Part shown: piece after piece, positions 41,790 to 49,919 of the stretch | Layout: each line of letters starts with the position of its first letter | Numbering within the stretch: position 1 is the first letter of the stretch | NCBI RefSeq assembly: GCF_009870825.1 | Contig: NZ_WTWY01000022.1 | Location: forward strand, 21,489-85,488 | Reading direction: 5' to 3' | Source of the DNA: Paenibacillus sp. USDA918EY | GTDB taxonomy: Bacteria > Bacillota > Bacilli > Paenibacillales > Paenibacillaceae | DNA length: 64,000 nt | Program-made: the position numbers and the translations under genes | Notes under the pieces: generated by a model | Databases searched by the model: none | Told to the model about the DNA's origin: nothing | Seen by the model: the letters and a program-made list of their open reading frames with translations, nothing else

Positions 41790-42917
41790 ATGGAATGGAA
41801 TAAAAACGGTTTGCTGCCTTTGGATTGGTTCAAGCAAATGCGCAGCCACTCCCCGGTCGTTCAGTCGGAAGGCAACGGAATCTGGAACGTTTTTAAATAC
41901 GAGGACGTTAAATACGTCTTCACGAATTACGAAATCTTCTCTTCCCAAGGGTCCCCGTCCTCGGAAGATCCGCTCGAATCGAGCATTTTGCGCCAGGACC
42001 CGCCGAAGCACCGTCAGCTGCGCAAGCTGGTCTCACAGGCTTTTACCCCGCGCGTGATCGAGTCCCTCGCACCGAAAATCCAATCCATCGCGGACTCCCT
42101 GCTTGACGAAGCCGAACGAAAGGGCCGGATGGACGCGGTCGCGGATTTGGCGAGCCCGCTTCCGATTACCGTCATTGCCGAAATGCTGGGCGTATCCATA
42201 GAGCACAGGGAAACATTCAAAGCATGGTCGGACGCCCTCGTCGGCGATCATCCCGATGCCTATTATGCCTGCCAGCGGGAGATGAGCGCCTATTTTGCGG
42301 ATATCGCCGAGGACCGCAGACGTCATCCGCAGGACGATTTGATTACGAAGCTGGTGCAGGCCCGCATCGAAAACGAACATTTAACCGAAATGGAGATCAT
42401 CGGATTTTGCATCCTGCTGCTCGTGGCCGGCAACGAAACGACGACCAACCTGATCTCCTCGGCCATGCTGGCCATCGACAGTCTGCCGGAGGTGCGCTCG
42501 CAGCTGCTCGAAGACCCCGGATTGATTCCGGGCGCCATCGAGGAAACGTTCCGTTATTTCTCCCCGGTGCAGCTGATGTTCCGCCATGTCAAGCAGGATA
42601 CCGACCTGCGCGGGCAAAAGCTGAAGCAAGGGCAATTCGTCCACATATGGATGGCATCGGCCAACCATGATGAGGAAGTGTTCGCGCAGCCGGAACGATT
42701 CGATATTCACCGGAATCCGAATCCGCATCTGGGTCTGGGCAGCGGCATCCATTATTGCCTCGGTTCCCAGCTCGCCCGGCTGGAATCGAAAATCGCCATC
42801 GAAACGCTGCTAAGACGCTTCCCGGATTTCCGCCGCGACCGTTCCGCGGAGCTTGTCCGCCAGGAAAGCACGATGATGTTTGCGCTCAAGGAACTGCCGA
42901 TTATATTAAAATCATGA
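41790..42917 (+). CDS. Cytochrome P450
   Basis: Soluble monooxygenase of 375 residues, close to bacterial CYP109/CYP107-type enzymes. The I-helix oxygen motif is AGNETTTNLI, the K-helix ExxR is EETFRYFSP, and the heme loop is GLGSGIHYCLGSQLARLE with axial Cys323. The usual Phe at the start of the FGxGxHxCxG signature is Leu here. The ATG at 41790 is preferred, though its ribosome site is weak; a GTG at 41775 is in frame. No ferredoxin or reductase gene is adjacent, so redox partners come from elsewhere. Control by the adjacent TetR repressor is indicated by operator copy 2. The substrate may be a fatty acid, terpenoid or toxic aromatic. Confidence 0.94.
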   Translation: MEWNKNGLLPLDWFKQMRSHSPVVQSEGNGIWNVFKYEDVKYVFTNYEIFSSQGSPSSEDPLESSILRQDPPKHRQLRKLVSQAFTPRVIESLAPKIQSIADSLLDEAERKGRMDAVADLASPLPITVIAEMLGVSIEHRETFKAWSDALVGDHPDAYYACQREMSAYFADIAEDRRRHPQDDLITKLVQARIENEHLTEMEIIGFCILLLVAGNETTTNLISSAMLAIDSLPEVRSQLLEDPGLIPGAIEETFRYFSPVQLMFRHVKQDTDLRGQKLKQGQFVHIWMASANHDEEVFAQPERFDIHRNPNPHLGLGSGIHYCLGSQLARLESKIAIETLLRRFPDFRRDRSAELVRQESTMMFALKELPIILKS

Positions 42918-42946
42918 AACAAATAATCAGCGGGAGGCTGTGAGAC

Positions 42947-43738
42947 ATGGATTCCGTCACGTCTTATCGATCATGGCATGCATTTCTTGCTCTTGTTTTT
43001 GTTTTCGCGATACCGTTTTGGGTGGTAGGCTCCATGACGGGAAGCATAAACGGGCTACCGATGAATCTTCCGGTGAGCGCCTTGATGGTGGTGTGTCCTG
43101 CGGTCGCCGCGGTTGTCCTCGAGTATAGACAGGAGCGTACAAAAGGCGTAAAACGGCTGCTTGCAAGGGTGTTCGACTGCAGTAGAATTCAACATAAAGT
43201 CTGGTATATTCCCATGCTTTTCATCATTCCGATGATCGGACTGCTCTCATTTGCCACCCTTCGCATCATAGGGCTGCCGCTGTCCGGTCCCCCGACTCCA
43301 TGGTCCTCCCTCCCCTTCCTGCTTGTTTTGTTTTTCATATCCGCTGCGTTTGAAGAAATCGGGTGGATGGGATATGCGATCGATCCGCTGCAAAACCGGT
43401 GGGGGGCATTGAGGGCAGGCTTGATTATGGGGGGCGTGTGGGGAATTTGGCATATCATTCCGCTCATTGAGGCCCATCATCCTCCATTGTGGATCGCTTG
43501 CTGGTTCCTTGGCACCGTAGCGGCAAGGGTCATTATCGTCTGGGTGTATAACAATACGGGAAAAAGCATGTTTGGGGCCATTATCATCCACGCGCTGTTG
43601 AACGTTATCGATTCGTTTTTGCCGAACTACGATGCGAGTTACGTTCCCGGCATGACCGGAATATGGACCGCCATCGCAGCTTGGATCGCTGTATTCCTGT
43701 GGGGTTCCAAAACATTGGCCAAGTACAGGTACGCTTGA
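42947..43738 (+). CDS. CPBP-family intramembrane metalloprotease
   Basis: Membrane protein of 263 residues with about seven hydrophobic segments. It carries the CPBP (Abi) motifs: FEEIGWMGYAIDPLQ (the paired glutamates EE), GGVWGIWHIIPL and a late FGAIIIHALLNV histidine. These form the metal-dependent glutamic-type active site of the Rce1/CAAX-like proteases. GGGAGG sits nine bases before the ATG, 29 bases after the P450 stop, so the two genes are probably co-transcribed. The substrate is unknown; self-immunity and envelope-processing roles occur in the family. Confidence 0.9.
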   Translation: MDSVTSYRSWHAFLALVFVFAIPFWVVGSMTGSINGLPMNLPVSALMVVCPAVAAVVLEYRQERTKGVKRLLARVFDCSRIQHKVWYIPMLFIIPMIGLLSFATLRIIGLPLSGPPTPWSSLPFLLVLFFISAAFEEIGWMGYAIDPLQNRWGALRAGLIMGGVWGIWHIIPLIEAHHPPLWIACWFLGTVAARVIIVWVYNNTGKSMFGAIIIHALLNVIDSFLPNYDASYVPGMTGIWTAIAAWIAVFLWGSKTLAKYRYA

Positions 43739-43755
43739 TGCCGTTCACTCTCCCC

Positions 43756-43792
43756 AAAAAACCTTGCCTCCAGCACCCGGGGCAAGGTTTTT
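43756..43792. terminator. Terminator after the CPBP gene
   Basis: Stem AAAACCTTGCC/GGCAAGGTTTT, 11 bases, with T runs on both sides; 18 bases after the stop codon. Confidence 0.88.
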
Positions 43793-43863
43793 GCGGCGAC
43801 AGAACCGCTGCGCATGCTTCGGTTGAAGGGGAGCCCGCATGCACATATTCCCCGGCTAGATGT

Positions 43864-43910
43864 AAAAAAATAAATCGCGCCCCTGCCAAGGAAGCAGGGG
43901 GACGCGATTT
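43864..43910 (-). terminator. Terminator of the second aldo/keto reductase gene
   Basis: Stem AAATCGCGCCCCTGC with GCAGGGGGACGCGATTT (one bulge); a run of seven T follows on the minus strand. Confidence 0.88.
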
Positions 43911-43935
43911 TGAGTTCACGTTATCGACCGTGCAT

Positions 43936-44763
43936 TTAAAAATTGAAATTGTCCGGGTCGGCTCCGAACCGGCGGTTTTCGTTCAACCCGTTGATTTGCT
44001 CCATGTCTTCCGCCGTCAATTCGAAATCGAAAATGTCCGCGTTTTCGACGATCCGTTTCGGATTGATGGACTTCGGAATCGTGACGATTTCATTTTGAAT
44101 ATCCCAACGAAGGATCACCTGTGCCGTGGACTTGCCGTATTTCGCGCCGATGTTCTTCAGTACTTCGTTGTCCAGCAGATGCCCTTGCGCCAGCGGAGCC
44201 CAAGCCTCGATCTGGATGCCCTGCGATTTGCAGTATTCGCGAAGCTCGGCCTGGTTCAGCAGCGGATGCAGCTCCACCTGGTTGACGGCAGGTTTCACAT
44301 TCGCATCTTTCATTACATCCTCCAAGTGATGGATATGGAAGTTGGATACGCCGATCGAACGGACCCGGCCGTCCTGCTGCAGCTTTTCGAGCGCCCGCCA
44401 AGTCTCTTTATATTTCCCTTTTACCGGCCAGTGCACCAGGTAGAGGTCCACATAATCGAGCCCAAGCTTGGTGATGCTTGTTTCAAAAGCTTTCAATGTG
44501 CTGTCATATCCTTGATCCGAATTCCACACTTTGGTCGTAATAAACAATTCCTCGCGCGGAACACCCGACTCCCGAATCGCTTGCCCAACGCCTTCCTCGT
44601 TGCCGTAAAGCGCAGCCGTGTCAATGCTCCGGTAGCCGCTAGCTATCGCGGTTTTGACGGAATCAACCACTTCTTGGCCTTCCTGCACCTTGTATACGCC
44701 CAGTCCAAACCATGGCATGGAATGACCGCTGTTCAAGGTTACCGTAGATTGAAGATTTTTCAT
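43936..44763 (-). CDS. Aldo/keto reductase, YtbE/DkgA-like
   Basis: NADPH-dependent carbonyl reductase of 275 residues (AKR5 group). Catalytic residues can be read in GYRSIDTAALYGNEEGVG (Asp and Tyr), LFITTKVWN (Lys) and LYLVHWP (His). The phosphate-binding IPKSINPKRIVEN motif is present. The ATG at 44763 has GGGAGG eight bases upstream; a TTG directly before it is disregarded. The gene is single, with its own terminator. The physiological substrate is likely methylglyoxal or another reactive aldehyde. It is unrelated in subgroup to the reductase at 39492-40430. Confidence 0.93.
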   Translation of the reverse strand: MKNLQSTVTLNSGHSMPWFGLGVYKVQEGQEVVDSVKTAIASGYRSIDTAALYGNEEGVGQAIRESGVPREELFITTKVWNSDQGYDSTLKAFETSITKLGLDYVDLYLVHWPVKGKYKETWRALEKLQQDGRVRSIGVSNFHIHHLEDVMKDANVKPAVNQVELHPLLNQAELREYCKSQGIQIEAWAPLAQGHLLDNEVLKNIGAKYGKSTAQVILRWDIQNEIVTIPKSINPKRIVENADIFDFELTAEDMEQINGLNENRRFGADPDNFNF

Positions 44764-45059
44764 CAAAAGACGCCTCCCTCGGTTTATTCGAATGGGCGTT
44801 CATAAACACCCAAGTACAACCCAAGATAAACCAGTGGCAGGTTAAAGTCAAAGGAAGCGGGGGATTAACGGAAATACGGTTCCGGTATTCGCCCGCTCAT
44901 CGATGGCCCTCCTGCATCGTTTGTGTCGTACAACTTTGATTATATTGACTTTCATCTACCAAAAAGCTTGAAAAAATAGAAACGAACTGTAAATATTAGA
45001 TGAGTTGCCAAAAATTATCGCGACGATCAACATCGTATCGTTGAAGGGAGCCTAAAAAC

Positions 45060-45482
45060 ATGCCGAGAAGCTTAAAAGACGACGTGATCTCAACTGCGGA
45101 AAGCTTTGCCGCCAATTTTGCGGACCGCGGGAATTTTGATTTTAGCGTGGAAAGCCTGCGCCCGCTGGATGATCTTTTGGATGAAATCAGCGATTTTGTA
45201 ACGGATGACGAACATTTGGATTCCGTATGCTCCATGGCGGGATGTTATATTTTCGAGGTGGCCAGGCGGAATTACGGCGGGGAGTACTATTGGGCTGCGG
45301 AGAAAGAGCAACCTGTCCTGATTACCGGAGAGCCCGCTTTTTCGATCTCGATCTTCGCCTTTGACAAAGTGAGAGGAAGGCTCGCGAACGGAAGCGAAGA
45401 CGATATCCCTTTTTACTTTGAGGGGTATGTCCAAGCCGTGGAGGAAGGAAAAAAGACGGGGTATAACGCGACAATCGTGTAG
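45060..45482 (+). CDS. Conserved-looking hypothetical protein, 140 residues
   Basis: I do not recognise the family. The protein is acidic and soluble, without signal peptide or membrane helix. It starts PRSLKDDVISTAESFAANFADRG and has FDFSVESLRPLDDLLDEISDFVTDD, GCYIFEVARRNYGGEYYW and a C-terminal GYVQAVEEGKKTGYNATIV. A ribosome site GGGAG precedes the ATG. The 296-base region upstream (44764-45059) shows nothing recognisable. A small GGGCC/GGCCC hairpin follows at about 45562-45578. Confidence 0.75.
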   Translation: MPRSLKDDVISTAESFAANFADRGNFDFSVESLRPLDDLLDEISDFVTDDEHLDSVCSMAGCYIFEVARRNYGGEYYWAAEKEQPVLITGEPAFSISIFAFDKVRGRLANGSEDDIPFYFEGYVQAVEEGKKTGYNATIV

Positions 45483-45660
45483 AAATTTTCAGCATGCGGT
45501 TACGAACGACGTTCCACAAGCGTTAACAATATAGAATGAACTAAAGAAATGAAGGTTATAGGGCCGCATCGGGCCCTTTTAAGAGGAAGTTCGATGCAAA
45601 TTTTAGTTCAATCTATATAAAAGGGAACCTTTTCAGAAACCTCGCAAGGAGGACTTTGTC

Positions 45661-45858
45661 GTGAATAATGTATTCTTTTTTATCAACATGATTAGAAACA
45701 TCTTCATCACCTTTTTTCAGGACGCGATTTGGATGGCCGGATTCTTTTTCCTGCTGAACAAGACGTTCGACAACCGCAAGCTGAAGCAATTTTCGAAAAT
45801 CACGCTCATCATCGTTTGCGTTTTTCTTTTTATTTTCTCGGTTTTAAGAAGTGTGTAG
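45661..45858 (+). CDS. Small membrane protein, 65 residues
   Basis: Unknown function. The GTG start at 45661 has AAGGAGG eight bases upstream, which strongly supports translation. Two hydrophobic segments are seen (about residues 5-30 with FFQDAIWMAGFFFLL, and 47-62 with LIIVCVFLFIFSVL), separated by a basic loop FDNRKLKQFSK. Similar two-helix small proteins are common but unassigned. Confidence 0.7.
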   Translation: MNNVFFFINMIRNIFITFFQDAIWMAGFFFLLNKTFDNRKLKQFSKITLIIVCVFLFIFSVLRSV

Positions 45859-46013
45859 TCACATGTCTCTGCCATGGAGTTGGTTCACCGCCTTGAGCGG
45901 AAACGCAACGACTTGCTATATTCAACGGAAACCTGTTGCAGATTCATAACGGCATTAAAAGAATGGCATTTCAAAAATACATTGGCATAACCCCTGCCTT
46001 GGAGGAAACGAAC

Positions 46014-46616
46014 ATGATCCATGAAAAAGAACTTGGCGGCATCGAATCGCTTATGGCTTCCTTCCAAAAACCTTGGTTCATTGCCGGGGGCTGGACGATC
46101 GATTTGGCCGTCGGGGAAGCGACGCGAAGCCATAAAGATATGGACATTTGCATTTTCAGAGAGGATTTGGCGTATGCGTTAAGTTTTTTCAATGATTGGG
46201 ACATTAACGTGGCCATCCCCGGGGAACATCGGCTGGAGCCTGTCCGTCATTTGGGGGACGTCGAACCGCCGCGATATTGCCTTCACCTGTTCAAAGGGGC
46301 GGCGTTTCTGGAAATTCTTTTGACCGAACGCAGCGATGAACAAGTCATTTTCCGGAAGGACCGGACCGTGACCATGCCGATCGGCGACTTTGCGATGGGA
46401 AGCTTGACGCGGCCATTCGTCAACCCGGCTTGGCAGCTGCTGTTCAAAAGCCTTAGCACGCGGCCGGAAGACGAGCATGATTTTAACGTCTATATGGAGC
46501 GCAGCCGCGACCGGAAATCGAAAAAGTGGCTGCTTGAACAAATGATCCGGTTGGGCGGAAACAGGACGTGGGTGGATGTGTTGAGGGATGATTTGGAACG
46601 GGAGAATCGGGCATAA
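46014..46616 (+). CDS. Nucleotidyltransferase (aminoglycoside adenylyltransferase-like)
   Basis: Protein of 200 residues with the nucleotidyltransferase fold seen in AadB/LinA-type enzymes: FIAGGWTIDLAVGEATRSHKDMDICIFRED, where GGW and the DxD-like DMDICIF supply the metal and phosphate sites, followed by FLEILLTER. ATG at 46014 is chosen for GGAGG eight bases upstream; the upstream open frame from 45936 lacks a site. Relatives include antibiotic-modifying enzymes, but many have no known substrate, so resistance should not be assumed. Confidence 0.85.
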   Translation: MIHEKELGGIESLMASFQKPWFIAGGWTIDLAVGEATRSHKDMDICIFREDLAYALSFFNDWDINVAIPGEHRLEPVRHLGDVEPPRYCLHLFKGAAFLEILLTERSDEQVIFRKDRTVTMPIGDFAMGSLTRPFVNPAWQLLFKSLSTRPEDEHDFNVYMERSRDRKSKKWLLEQMIRLGGNRTWVDVLRDDLERENRA

Positions 46617-46686
46617 ACAAACCTTCCGGATCCTTACAGCCTCAAGCCCATTGAGCATCGGTGCAGCACTAGAATGAGGCGGTATT

Positions 46687-46881
46687 TTAACTGGCGTACT
46701 TGAACGTGCAGACTTCCCTCATATACCGCTCGCCCCCGATTTTCACGCTCTCTTCCGTAATCTCTGCGATTCGCCCGGCCCCGACGAGTTCATTCCCGAT
46801 AAAAACGACAATCGGTACGCGCTCGGTCATCGCGGTATAAAGGTGCAGCGAAGAGGTCAGCGGCTTCATAAAACGACTCAT
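46687..46881 (-). CDS. Small hypothetical protein, 64 residues
   Basis: Unknown. ATG at 46881 has GAGGTGA five bases upstream. The text VPIVVFIGNELVGAGRIAEITEESVKIGGERYMREVCTF suggests a small beta-barrel (Sm- or SH3-like alternation of strands), but no catalytic or binding motif is seen. Confidence 0.65.
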   Translation of the reverse strand: MSRFMKPLTSSLHLYTAMTERVPIVVFIGNELVGAGRIAEITEESVKIGGERYMREVCTFKYAS

Positions 46882-47092
46882 TTCGATCACCTCACTGCCT
46901 AAATTCTACCATATAAGCATGCCTCTTGTCGCAGTTTTAGGGAATGGGAGACATGTACTTCGCCGTATTACCGCCTTTGGGTTATTGCTAGCTTTTCCCG
47001 GCCGCTGACGCTCTGGTTTCCAAGTACGGGGAGCAGTCGAGGTTTCTCTCTCCTTGCCGTGGACTTTCGTCTTTTCCGAATAGAAGACATAG

Positions 47093-47132
47093 AAAAAAGC
47101 GCTCACTAAAAGCCGAAACTTTTAGTGAACGC
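47093..47132 (-). terminator. Terminator of the tRNA-Pro gene
   Basis: Stem GCGCTCACTAAAAGC with GCTTTTAGTGAACGC-type partner (about 14 bases, one mismatch) and a run of six T on the minus strand, 30 bases after the tRNA. Confidence 0.88.
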
Positions 47133-47161
47133 TTTTTCCTGATTTCCTGCATGGAACTCAA

Positions 47162-47235
47162 TCGGAGTAGCGGGATTCGAACCCACGGCCTCACCCACCC
47201 CAAGGGTGCGCGCTACCAGACTGCGCCATACCCCG
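47162..47235 (-). tRNA. tRNA-Pro (GGG)
   Basis: Cloverleaf on the minus strand: acceptor CGGGGTA/TACTCCG with one G-T pair, anticodon stem CACCC/GGGTG enclosing the loop TTGGGGT, so the anticodon is GGG. The T-arm GTGGGTTCGAATCCCGC is standard. The 3' CCA is not encoded. Confidence 0.95.
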
Positions 47236-47588
47236 ATGTTCGCGGAGCCTTTTTTCCGCAAAAGAACGCGGTTTTCACGCCCATTGTACGATAGCCCATT
47301 CGATAATTGTGAGTCATCCGTTAATGTATTTGAGGCTATTATAGCGCATAGGCACGCACACCTGCAATACTTTAGACGTGCATACCTGCGTAAATTTTCC
47401 GACTAAAAAATCTCTAAAATCGGTGCTGTAATTCCATACTTCGCGCTTAATTTTTTTTCTTTTCGTTAATTTCATGTTTTCTGAATATGATATAACTCTA
47501 AGGGTTGTACAGAAACCTTCTAGTGTCACATCTGATATCGTAGTTGAAAAACGGGTAAATAACCTTATCAACAATTAGGAGGGGTATT
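47236..47588. other. AT-rich region next to tRNA-Pro
   Basis: No gene is supported here. Base composition drops sharply from the GC-rich left side. It leads into a transposase remnant, and a tRNA gene at the boundary fits an insertion hotspot. Confidence 0.45.
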
Positions 47589-47723
47589 ATGACGTTGTTT
47601 GTTCGTGAGTTAACGATTGAAGAAGGCAATAAGCTAGTCCATATTGCCCGTAGAGGTACAGACCCAGTTGAGGTTCGCCGAGTTCTCCTGATTCTTGCCT
47701 CTGCCCAGAAACAAATAATGTAA
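47589..47723 (+). pseudogene. IS630-family transposase, N-terminal remnant
   Basis: A 44-residue frame starting MTLFVRELTIEEGNKLVHIA and continuing RRGTDPVEVRRVLLILASAQ matches the start of the helix-turn-helix domain of IS630-type transposases. It stops at 47723; no DDE catalytic domain follows. The ribosome site AGGAGGGG is still present. The rest of the element is missing, so it is a deletion remnant. Confidence 0.8.
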
Positions 47724-47813
47724 CAAGCGTCTTGGCCAGTAGGAAAAAAAGTGCATGTCCTATAAAATCAGTAAATTCATTCATCCCACAACATTCCATT
47801 TGTCGTTGATATG

Positions 47814-47842
47814 AAAAAAAACCGCCCAAATCAAGGACGGTT
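47814..47842 (-). terminator. Terminator in the AT-rich region
   Basis: Stem AACCGCCC/GGACGGTT with one or two non-standard pairs and a long T run on the minus strand; about 100 bases after the small membrane-protein gene. Confidence 0.7.
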
Positions 47843-47943
47843 CATTGTTGTTTCTAAAAAAAGCAAACGTATCAACAGACAATACGGTCTTACTATGACT
47901 AAGTTATTCCGAGATAATTATAAAGCATGTGTACTAGCCTATA

Positions 47944-48201
47944 TTATTTTTCTCTGTAAAATGCAGATAAACTAAGTAAAAGCCCTAATATAACAAAGAA
48001 TATTCCTCCAAATAAGAGTATATGTTCACTACTCTGAGCAACATAATCCAAAACAAATAAACTAATTCCAAAAAGCATAAATTGAAAACTTAAAAGGAAC
48101 ATTTTAATTGAATCTTTAGGAAAAAACTTAGTAATAATATAAACTACAATAATGGAGGCAATAATAGAAGGCAGAGCAATGTCAAGTATAGTAATAATCA
48201 T
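47944..48201 (-). CDS. Small membrane protein, 85 residues
   Basis: Unknown. Three hydrophobic segments fill the protein (about residues 3-25, 32-53 and 60-80). The codons are AT-rich compared with the rest of the window, as in its neighbours, which suggests recent acquisition. It lies 22 bases after the secreted-protein gene on the same strand, so the two may be co-transcribed. Confidence 0.65.
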   Translation of the reverse strand: MIITILDIALPSIIASIIVVYIITKFFPKDSIKMFLLSFQFMLFGISLFVLDYVAQSSEHILLFGGIFFVILGLLLSLSAFYREK

Positions 48202-48223
48202 TTACACCCCCTATGTTGATTTC

Positions 48224-49144
48224 TTAGAAGCTAGCATCAGCGTTGTTGAATATTTTAAAGCTCTTGCTTTCATTTGCGATTGAAAAAGTAACCCCGAAAG
48301 TACCACCTGACGCTCCCATTTGAATATTATTAATACTAGAATTATCCCACGTATGAACATAAAAAGTACGGGCATTACCATGTAAATTTTTAAAATTTTC
48401 ATCGTATACTATCTGTGCAGCAAAATTGTGTCCCATATAGTAAACATCAGCTGTGCCTGCGTCTGCTAATTTAGCATAGTCCTGAATTTCAAAGGCCACT
48501 CCAACATTACCATTTCCATAAGTTGGGTTGTCATTTTTGATTTCTTGTCCTCGACCATTCATTAGATACCCCGAAGATGATAAAACCTTTGCATTATATG
48601 TACCACTTTTATTAAAGAAAGTAATACCAACCGAATCTCTGCCGCCGATGTTTTTCGTTTCACCGGTGATAGGGAGCCATACTCCTGGTACATCATTCTT
48701 CCAATTTTCTGTTTTCCAATATCCACCCCCAGTTACGATCCACTCCTTGCTAGTTGCTGAATAAACTATTGTTGGCTTATTCATTTGTATATCTGAACCT
48801 TGGGACATTGGTGATACAACTTGGTCTTCATTAGTTTGTGGCTGAAATAGCACGTGAGCGTTATATTTTTGAATTTCCTTATCAATCGTCTCTTCAGATG
48901 CTCCTTGGGATACAAGTTCTGCTAGTATTGAGCCTAGTTCAGATCTTAATTCTTTCTTCTGATCTTCAGACAAATTAGGATTAAATTCATTACTAAATTT
49001 AAAGGCTAAAGCTTGCTTAGCATTTACATCGCTATCGTTTAATATATCGTAGCTAACAATAGAAGCATCATCGTTGTCATTGGTTACTGCTGCAAAAGCA
49101 CTGGTTGCTTGGATAGAAAGCACAGCGGTTAAAGACATCATCAA
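48224..49144 (-). CDS. Secreted protein with out-of-frame signal start, unknown function
   Basis: The open frame as it stands starts at 49144 with MMSLTAVLSIQATSAFA, a signal core and AxA site lacking the basic N-region. Twenty bases upstream, an ATG at 49164 with a good AGGGAG ribosome site opens a frame through an A8 run and stops after seven codons. One extra A would give MKKKFLCLMMSLTAVLSI, a perfect Sec signal joined to this frame. The mature part (about 285 residues) has an acidic helical region (LSEDQKKELRSELGSILAEL), then a beta-rich C-terminal half with VGVAFEIQDYAKLADAGTADVYYM. No family recognised. Codon use is AT-rich, like the neighbouring genes. Confidence 0.7.
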   Translation of the reverse strand: MMMSLTAVLSIQATSAFAAVTNDNDDASIVSYDILNDSDVNAKQALAFKFSNEFNPNLSEDQKKELRSELGSILAELVSQGASEETIDKEIQKYNAHVLFQPQTNEDQVVSPMSQGSDIQMNKPTIVYSATSKEWIVTGGGYWKTENWKNDVPGVWLPITGETKNIGGRDSVGITFFNKSGTYNAKVLSSSGYLMNGRGQEIKNDNPTYGNGNVGVAFEIQDYAKLADAGTADVYYMGHNFAAQIVYDENFKNLHGNARTFYVHTWDNSSINNIQMGASGGTFGVTFSIANESKSFKIFNNADASF

Positions 49145-49164
49145 ACAGAGAAATTTTTTTTCAT

Positions 49165-49612
49165 TTCGTTAAATCTCCCTTCAGATTTTTTGGTTACATA
49201 ATATAGAACAACTTGGTCTATAAAAAAGTTACATATTTTTTAATGGTTTTATATTTGTTATCCTAATACAACCATGTTCGATTAAGTTTCATATGCAACC
49301 TGTTCCATTTATTTCAACAACAAAATGAATGTTTCGCAAAATCTCCCAGCGGGTATTTGTAACAAAACGTTGGCGCTTTCAAAATGAACTTGTGAACGTT
49401 TTATGAAGTCCGGAACCAGGTCCAGGGAAAAACGTTATATAAGATAGCGGTTACAAAATGATCTCTTCTGCCTGTTCGTTTATAAGAAAAACGTCCATCG
49501 ACGCACTTTCATAGTAGACAGCCCGCGATTAGCGGAAATTTTCCTTGCGATAAAGGCATGTGAAGGCTCCAGAACTTACACTTTCTAATTTGAAGCCAAA
49601 GGAGGTGAAATG
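49165..49612. other. AT-rich intergenic region with dispersed repeat
   Basis: The left part is AT-rich and without recognisable genes. The right part, 49484-49592, is a full copy of the dispersed repeat and ends just before the ribosome site of a small lipoprotein gene. Confidence 0.5.
49484..49592. repeat. Dispersed ~110-bp repeat, second full copy
   Basis: It aligns along its full length with 31544-31650: AAGAAAAACGTCCATCGACG at the start, the identical block AGCGGAAATTTTCCTT at 49530-49545, and a T-rich end. Differences are scattered point changes and a two-base indel, so it is an old, dispersed copy. Confidence 0.75.
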
Positions 49613-49771
49613 ATGAAATCAAGGCAGATGCATTCCGTCGTCGCGGCAGTCATGACCCTCAGCATTCTGATTGTGGGTTGCGCCGAAGCCAAACGGGCCG
49701 AGCAGCCTCCCAAAGCATCCGTGAAGCCGCCTCGAAGCGAGTCTGCCCAGCCCAGCAGCCAAAAATGCTGA
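49613..49771 (+). CDS. Short lipoprotein, 52 residues
   Basis: The ATG at 49613 has GGAGGTGA seven bases upstream. Residues 1-22 are a lipoprotein signal with the lipid cysteine in LIVGC, followed by a charged, Pro-rich tail of 30 residues (AEAKRAEQPPKASVKPPRSE). The small size and intact export signal suggest a surface peptide of unknown role. It starts directly after the dispersed repeat. Confidence 0.65.
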   Translation: MKSRQMHSVVAAVMTLSILIVGCAEAKRAEQPPKASVKPPRSESAQPSSQKC

Positions 49772-49919
49772 GTGCATATTCGTTTCCGCTCCAATGGCTT
49801 CTTTTCAAGCTGAGACCCCTCAATGATCGGCTCCTTCTCTACTCCTTCAGCCGCACCCTAATCATGATCGAATTATTTGCAAAAAAGCCGATGCTTTTCG
49901 CATCAGATGTGGCGTCAGA

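Noticed and set aside
46014..46616. Confirmed antibiotic-resistance gene
   Set aside because: The nucleotidyltransferase fold is clear, but the sequence does not identify a drug substrate.
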